DNA of 64,000 nt from Bradyrhizobium nitroreducens (lineage in GTDB: Bacteria; Pseudomonadota; Alphaproteobacteria; Rhizobiales; Xanthobacteraceae), in the NCBI RefSeq assembly GCF_002776695.1, contig NZ_LFJC01000003.1, forward strand, positions 2,486,339 to 2,550,338. Direction: 5' to 3'. How positions within the stretch are numbered: the first letter of the stretch is position 1; the number at the start of each line of letters is the position of its first letter. Shown in pieces: positions 56,758 through 64,000 of this stretch. A program made the position numbers and the translations under genes. The notes under the pieces are model-generated. The model saw only the letters and a program-made list of their open reading frames with translations, was not told the DNA's origin and ran no database searches.

Positions 56758-57732
56758 GTGTCCCATTTGATCCTGACGACGAACGACCGCGCGGAGGACG
56801 CTCTTCGCCAGTCGCGCCTGGCGAACGTCGTGCTTGGTTTCTCTTCGCGCTTCGTCTGGAGGAAATTGCCTTCCCAAGAGCAGCTTTCGATGGGGCTGAA
56901 ACGTCGGTCGGACAGGCACTGCAATCCGGGCGACCATTGGCTTGATCACGCTCGCTGTGGCTCGCTCGACGGCTTCGGCACGCGCGATATCGGTTTCTTC
57001 GAGCTGTGCGCAAAGTTCGACTCAATTGAAATATGGGTCGACCCTAAAGCCAATGATCAGCTCGTGCTGGTCTGGCTGCTGGACCTTCTCCGCCCCTACA
57101 AGGAGGTCACCACGAAGCTCAGCCTTGTGCATACGGACGATCAGGTTGCGAATTATGCTCCCGAGTCTATCGCAAAATGGAAGCTGCCGGCCTTCAAGGT
57201 GACCGACAACCATTTCGCGATGGCAAGCCGCGCCTGGCAGGCCTATCAGGCTGAGACGCCACAATCCTGTTTCGATTTGCTGATGACGGATTTGACGATC
57301 CTGCCGGGACTTCGACCGGCGCTCATTGCTTTGCTCGAAGAGCTTCCGGACAGCGTGACCGGGCTCGGTGCCACCGAAATGGATATTCTGGACTTTGTGA
57401 ACGATGGGCATACCAACCCGAGGCATGTCACCGAGGCGAGGTGGATACGCGATGTGCTCGACGAAAACGACGCGGGCGATGCGTTGCTCGAATTGGGGGC
57501 ACATCCGGCGCCGGTGGTCCTGTTGGGTGATTCGGCGTTCGACAACGAGGATCGCTACTTCGGCAGGAGCGAGTGGAAGGTCACGCTGACCGAATTCGGA
57601 CGTTCAATTCTTGCACGCGAGGACGATATGTGGCGCCACAACCGGATCTATCGCTGGTGGGGCGGGACTGAGCTCAGCAACGAGCGGCTGTGGCGATGGG
57701 ATCGCGAAAGCCGATCGTTGGTTGCGCCGTAG
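56758..57732 (+). CDS. DUF1835-like protein, second of a tandem pair
   Basis: 324 residues from GTG 56758 with GAGAGGG upstream; the frame is open before it. It aligns along its whole length with the preceding protein: [19 protein letters not shown] for [18 protein letters not shown] and LTEFGRSILAR...WWGGTELSNERLWRWD at the end. A tandem duplication followed by much divergence is likely. Function unknown. Confidence 0.8.
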   Translation: MSHLILTTNDRAEDALRQSRLANVVLGFSSRFVWRKLPSQEQLSMGLKRRSDRHCNPGDHWLDHARCGSLDGFGTRDIGFFELCAKFDSIEIWVDPKANDQLVLVWLLDLLRPYKEVTTKLSLVHTDDQVANYAPESIAKWKLPAFKVTDNHFAMASRAWQAYQAETPQSCFDLLMTDLTILPGLRPALIALLEELPDSVTGLGATEMDILDFVNDGHTNPRHVTEARWIRDVLDENDAGDALLELGAHPAPVVLLGDSAFDNEDRYFGRSEWKVTLTEFGRSILAREDDMWRHNRIYRWWGGTELSNERLWRWDRESRSLVAP

Positions 57733-57798
57733 GGCAGGCCGTAGGGTGGATTAGCCGAAGGTGTAATCCACCACTGTTTATGTCTGTGGAGATAGTGC

Positions 57799-57889
57799 CG
57801 TAGGGTGGGCAAAGGCGCGCAGTGCCGTGCCCACGATCTTTCACGTCATGCAAAGGTGGTGGGCACGCTTGCGCTTTGCCCACTCTACG
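57799..57889. repeat. Intergenic palindromic repeat (GTAGGGTGGGCAAAG type)
   Basis: Starts CGTAGGGTGGGCAAAGGCGC and ends GCGCTTTGCCCACTCTACG, so the outer 18 or so bases pair with few mismatches. An inner dyad GTGCCCAC/GTGGGCAC is present. A partial relative (GTAGGGTGGATTAGC...GTAATCCACC) lies just before it at about 57740-57773. It lies at the 3' end of gcvP and of the DUF1835 pair and may end both transcripts. Confidence 0.75.
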
Positions 57890-57906
57890 AGACCTTCGTC
57901 GCGGCC

Positions 57907-60774
<2,868 letters not shown>

Positions 60775-60791
60775 CGCTTGCTCCATCGTCC

Positions 60792-61160
60792 TCAAGCCGT
60801 ATGTGCCTTGTACGCGGCTTCATCCATGAGGCCGCCGAGCTCGCTCTTGTCGGCAATCCTGAGCTTGAAGAACCAGGCCTTGCCCTGCGCGTCCGAGTTC
60901 ACCAGTGCCGGCTCGGCCGCGAGCTCCGCATTGGTCTCGAGCACTTCGCCGGAGATTGGCGCGTACACGTCCGAGGCCGCCTTGACGGACTCGACGACGG
61001 CGGCGGCTTCCGCCTTCTTCAAGCTCCGGCCGACCTTGGGAAGCTCGACGAATACGACGTCGCCGAGCTGCTGCTGGGCGTAGTCGGTGATACCGACCGT
61101 GGCGACATCGCCGTCGATCGCCAGCCATTCGTGGTCGGAGGTGTACAGCGTCGTGGTCAT
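60792..61160 (-). CDS. gcvH: Glycine cleavage H-protein (lipoyl carrier)
   Basis: 122 residues with the lipoylated Lys60 in [19 protein letters not shown]. It shuttles the aminomethyl group between P, T and L proteins. It lies nine bases after gcvT and ends at the gcvP start region. Confidence 0.96.
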   Translation of the reverse strand: MTTTLYTSDHEWLAIDGDVATVGITDYAQQQLGDVVFVELPKVGRSLKKAEAAAVVESVKAASDVYAPISGEVLETNAELAAEPALVNSDAQGKAWFFKLRIADKSELGGLMDEAAYKAHTA

Positions 61161-61169
61161 TTCGAATCC

Positions 61170-62318
61170 TCAGCGTTTGTAGGTGTTCTTGACGAAGGGC
61201 ATTGCGGCAACAGTGAGCGGCAGGTGCTGGCCGCGCACCTCGGCGAACAGTTTCGTGCCGAGTGCGGCGAGAGGCGTTGGCACGTAACCCATTGCGACCG
61301 GCGCACTCAGGCTCGGGCCGAAGCCGCCCGAGGTGACTTGTCCGATCGGCTCGCCGCCCGCCTCATCCGCAAACAGCCGCGCGCCTTCGCGCACCGGTGC
61401 GCGCCCTTCCGCGCGCAGGCCGACACGGCGGCGGGATGCGCCCCGATCGAAATGGGCGAGAATCTTCTCCGCGCCGGGAAAGCCGCCGGCGCGCGCGCCG
61501 CCGCTGCGGCGGCTCTTCTGCACCGACCATTCCAGCGCGGCCTCGACCGGCGTGGTGGCGGTGTCGATGTCGTGGCCGTAGAGGCAGAGCCCGGCTTCCA
61601 GCCGCAGGCTGTCGCGGGCCCCGAGGCCGATCGGCAGCACGTCGGGGTTTTCGAGCAGCGTCTTGGCGAGGCGCTCGGCGTCCGCAGCGGGGACCGAGAT
61701 CTCGAACCCGTCCTCGCCGGTGTAGCCCGAGCGCGACACGAAGCAAGCGAGACCGGCAACCTCATGCGGGCCCGAATCCATGAACTTCATGGCGGGCGTC
61801 GCTGCACACAATTTCGCCAGCGCCGCTTCCGCCTTCGGGCCCTGCAGCGCGATCAGCGCGCGGTCGGCGAGCGAATCGACGATGCAGTCCTCGGAGAGAT
61901 TCGCGCGCAGATGCGCCTCGTCGGCGTCCTTGCAGGCGGCATTGACGACCAGGAACAGGTGATCGCCGAAATTGGCGACCATGAGATCGTCGAGAATGCC
62001 GCCGTCTTCATTGGTGAACTGGGCGTAGCGCTGCCGCCCCGGCGCGATCGCCAAGATGTCCTGCGGCACCAGCCGCTCCAGCGCGCGGGCGGCGTCCTCG
62101 ACCTTGCCGGATTTCGGCCGAAGCGCGATCTGGCCCATGTGGGAGACGTCGAACAGGCCCGCGGAGGCCCGGGTATGGAGGTGCTCCTTCAGCACGCCGG
62201 CGGGGTATTGCACGGGCATGTCATAGCCCGCGAACGGCACCATCTTGCCGCCCAGGGAGACATGAAGCCCATGAAGGGGCGTACGTTTCAGGGAGTCTTG
62301 GTCGTCGCGTGCAAGCAT
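61170..62318 (-). CDS. gcvT: Glycine cleavage T-protein (aminomethyltransferase)
   Basis: 382 residues from MLARDDQDSL. Folate-binding motifs GLFDVSHMGQ and VNAACKDADEAH, and the later RDSLRLEAGLCLYGHD, are all present. It forms 5,10-methylene-tetrahydrofolate and ammonia. First gene of the operon, behind a glycine riboswitch. The frame is open upstream, but that part is riboswitch leader. Confidence 0.95.
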   Translation of the reverse strand: MLARDDQDSLKRTPLHGLHVSLGGKMVPFAGYDMPVQYPAGVLKEHLHTRASAGLFDVSHMGQIALRPKSGKVEDAARALERLVPQDILAIAPGRQRYAQFTNEDGGILDDLMVANFGDHLFLVVNAACKDADEAHLRANLSEDCIVDSLADRALIALQGPKAEAALAKLCAATPAMKFMDSGPHEVAGLACFVSRSGYTGEDGFEISVPAADAERLAKTLLENPDVLPIGLGARDSLRLEAGLCLYGHDIDTATTPVEAALEWSVQKSRRSGGARAGGFPGAEKILAHFDRGASRRRVGLRAEGRAPVREGARLFADEAGGEPIGQVTSGGFGPSLSAPVAMGYVPTPLAALGTKLFAEVRGQHLPLTVAAMPFVKNTYKR

Positions 62319-62371
62319 CTCAGGGGCCCTCGGCGGTTCCCCGGGGACGATTCCCCGAGACAAACCAGTCG

Positions 62372-62550
62372 AAGCCCCATCTGTCGCTGTGCCTGAGAGT
62401 ATTATCCCGTCGGCGGACGCTGGTCCGGGTCTACACCCGTCAGCGCCTCTTTCCAGATGCTGTCAAAGCCACGCGGTCCTTTTGCCTGAGAGTTTCCGGG
62501 GCGGTTGCTCCTTCGGCGCCGGCTGCCTAAAGCCGGTCTCTCCCGACGTG
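62372..62550 (-). ncRNA. Tandem glycine riboswitch upstream of gcvTHP
   Basis: Read on the minus strand, aptamer 1 has GGGAGAGACC, GCCGAAGGAGC (62517-62507) and CTCTCAGG (62492-62485). A short linker leads to aptamer 2 with GCCGACGGGATAATA and CTCTCAGG (62399-62392), ending CAGCGACAGATGGGG. This is the two-aptamer glycine riboswitch found before gcv operons, normally turning expression on with glycine. A hairpin CGGGGA-N4-TCCCCG at 62357-62342, between aptamer 2 and gcvT, may be part of the expression platform. Confidence 0.93.
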
Positions 62551-62576
62551 GCCGTACGATACAGATGGGTACAGAC

Positions 62577-62600
62577 CACAGGGCGGCCAAGCCTGTCAAC
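62577..62600 (-). promoter_or_regulatory. Possible promoter of the gcv riboswitch leader
   Basis: On the minus strand TTGACA at 62600-62595 is followed after 18 bases by TCTGTA, a poor -10. The predicted start falls just before the first riboswitch stem. The position is right but the -10 is weak. Nothing else in 62553-62778 was recognised. Confidence 0.3.
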
Positions 62601-62778
62601 GCGGCATCGATGCCTTTCAACGGGATTGAATACGGGACGACGCGCCTGCGGCAACCCTCTGATCTGCTTGCACATCTCCTTGCACAGTTTCTGGACAGGA
62701 AAGCTGGCCTTGTCTAAAAGCGCTTTGGCCCGCAGATATCAGCCTTAACGTTCCGGTTTGGATGGCGAGTAGCGGGTC

Positions 62779-62870
62779 CTAAAGCGCGATGAGAGTTGTC
62801 GCGCTTTAGCTCTTTGTTTGAGCATGATCTTTCGGAAAACCGCTTCACACTTTTCCGGATCATGCTCTAG
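62779..62870. repeat. Two adjacent palindromes upstream of alaS (CTAAAGCGCGA and GAGCATGATC types)
   Basis: First a perfect hairpin CTAAAGCGCGA-N9-TCGCGCTTTAG (62779-62809). Then a widespread rhizobial palindrome, GAGCATGATC...CGGAAAACCG...TTTTCCG-GATCATGCTC (62820-62867), followed by TAG. Both lie within 112 bases of the alaS start, so they are in its leader or promoter. Confidence 0.8.
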
Positions 62871-62889
62871 CACACCCGATTGGATGAAC

Positions 62890-64000
<1,111 letters not shown>

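Noticed and set aside
62389..62748. 119-codon plus-strand frame upstream of alaS
   Set aside because: It overlaps the glycine riboswitch on the other strand and has no motif; non-coding.

Overview
This 64 kb window is chromosomal DNA from a GC-rich alphaproteobacterium, almost certainly a Bradyrhizobium or close relative (Nitrobacteraceae). The evidence is the hup/hyp gene order, an alphaproteobacterial LexA box (GAAC-N7-GAAC) in front of recA, several families of palindromic intergenic repeats, and alaS near recA. Most of it is dense catabolic chromosome. The accessory signal is at 1-15.7 kb (hydrogenase accessory cluster and an IS630-type element) and at 52.3-53.7 kb (an IS5-type element).

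Layout. 1-13.9 kb, minus strand: an uptake-hydrogenase accessory operon, hupGHIJK-hypABFCDE-hypX-hoxA-hupT, with nearly every junction overlapping. The structural and processing genes hupSLCDF are absent, and so is the sensor pair hupUV. A consensus sigma-54 promoter and a FixK/FNR-type promoter lie directly in front of hupG. Just upstream sit two inverted copies of a 107-bp repeat with an IS630 element exactly at their junction. 15.7-17.2 kb: a YeiH-type exporter and a small membrane protein. 17.3-26.3 kb: a branched-chain-type ABC transporter (livFGMH plus binding protein) divergent from an acyl-CoA ligase, a TetR regulator and a Baeyer-Villiger monooxygenase, with a palindromic operator between them. 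26.3-31.3 kb: alanine dehydrogenase with a divergent Lrp regulator, a basic amino acid decarboxylase and a GNAT acetyltransferase. 31.4-35.3 kb: an orphan flagellar-rod-like gene, a D-2-hydroxyacid dehydrogenase divergent from a split ThDP decarboxylase, a VanZ-like protein and a DUF1236 protein.

35.4-41 kb: ade-gcl-hyi-glxR, which links adenine breakdown to the glycerate pathway from glyoxylate. 41-45.8 kb: a NYN/OST-HTH protein, then a tripartite tricarboxylate transporter (tctCBA) with an IclR regulator. 45.9-52.3 kb: an oxalate region, with an ADP-forming acyl-CoA synthetase divergent from a GntR regulator, oxc and frc, and duplicated operators between them. 52.4-53.7 kb: an IS5-family element abutting a third copy of the 107-bp repeat. 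53.7-57.7 kb: two small proteins, SOS-controlled recA and tandem DUF1835 paralogues. 57.9-62.6 kb: gcvTHP under a tandem glycine riboswitch. 62.9 kb to the right edge: the 5' part of alaS.

Together, 31-62 kb is rich in C1/C2 chemistry (oxalate, formyl-CoA, glyoxylate, tartronate semialdehyde, glycine). The most unusual points are the hydrogenase maturation operon that keeps a complete-looking regulated promoter but no hydrogenase subunits, and the repeat family whose terminal CTAG has been hit by two unrelated insertion sequences.
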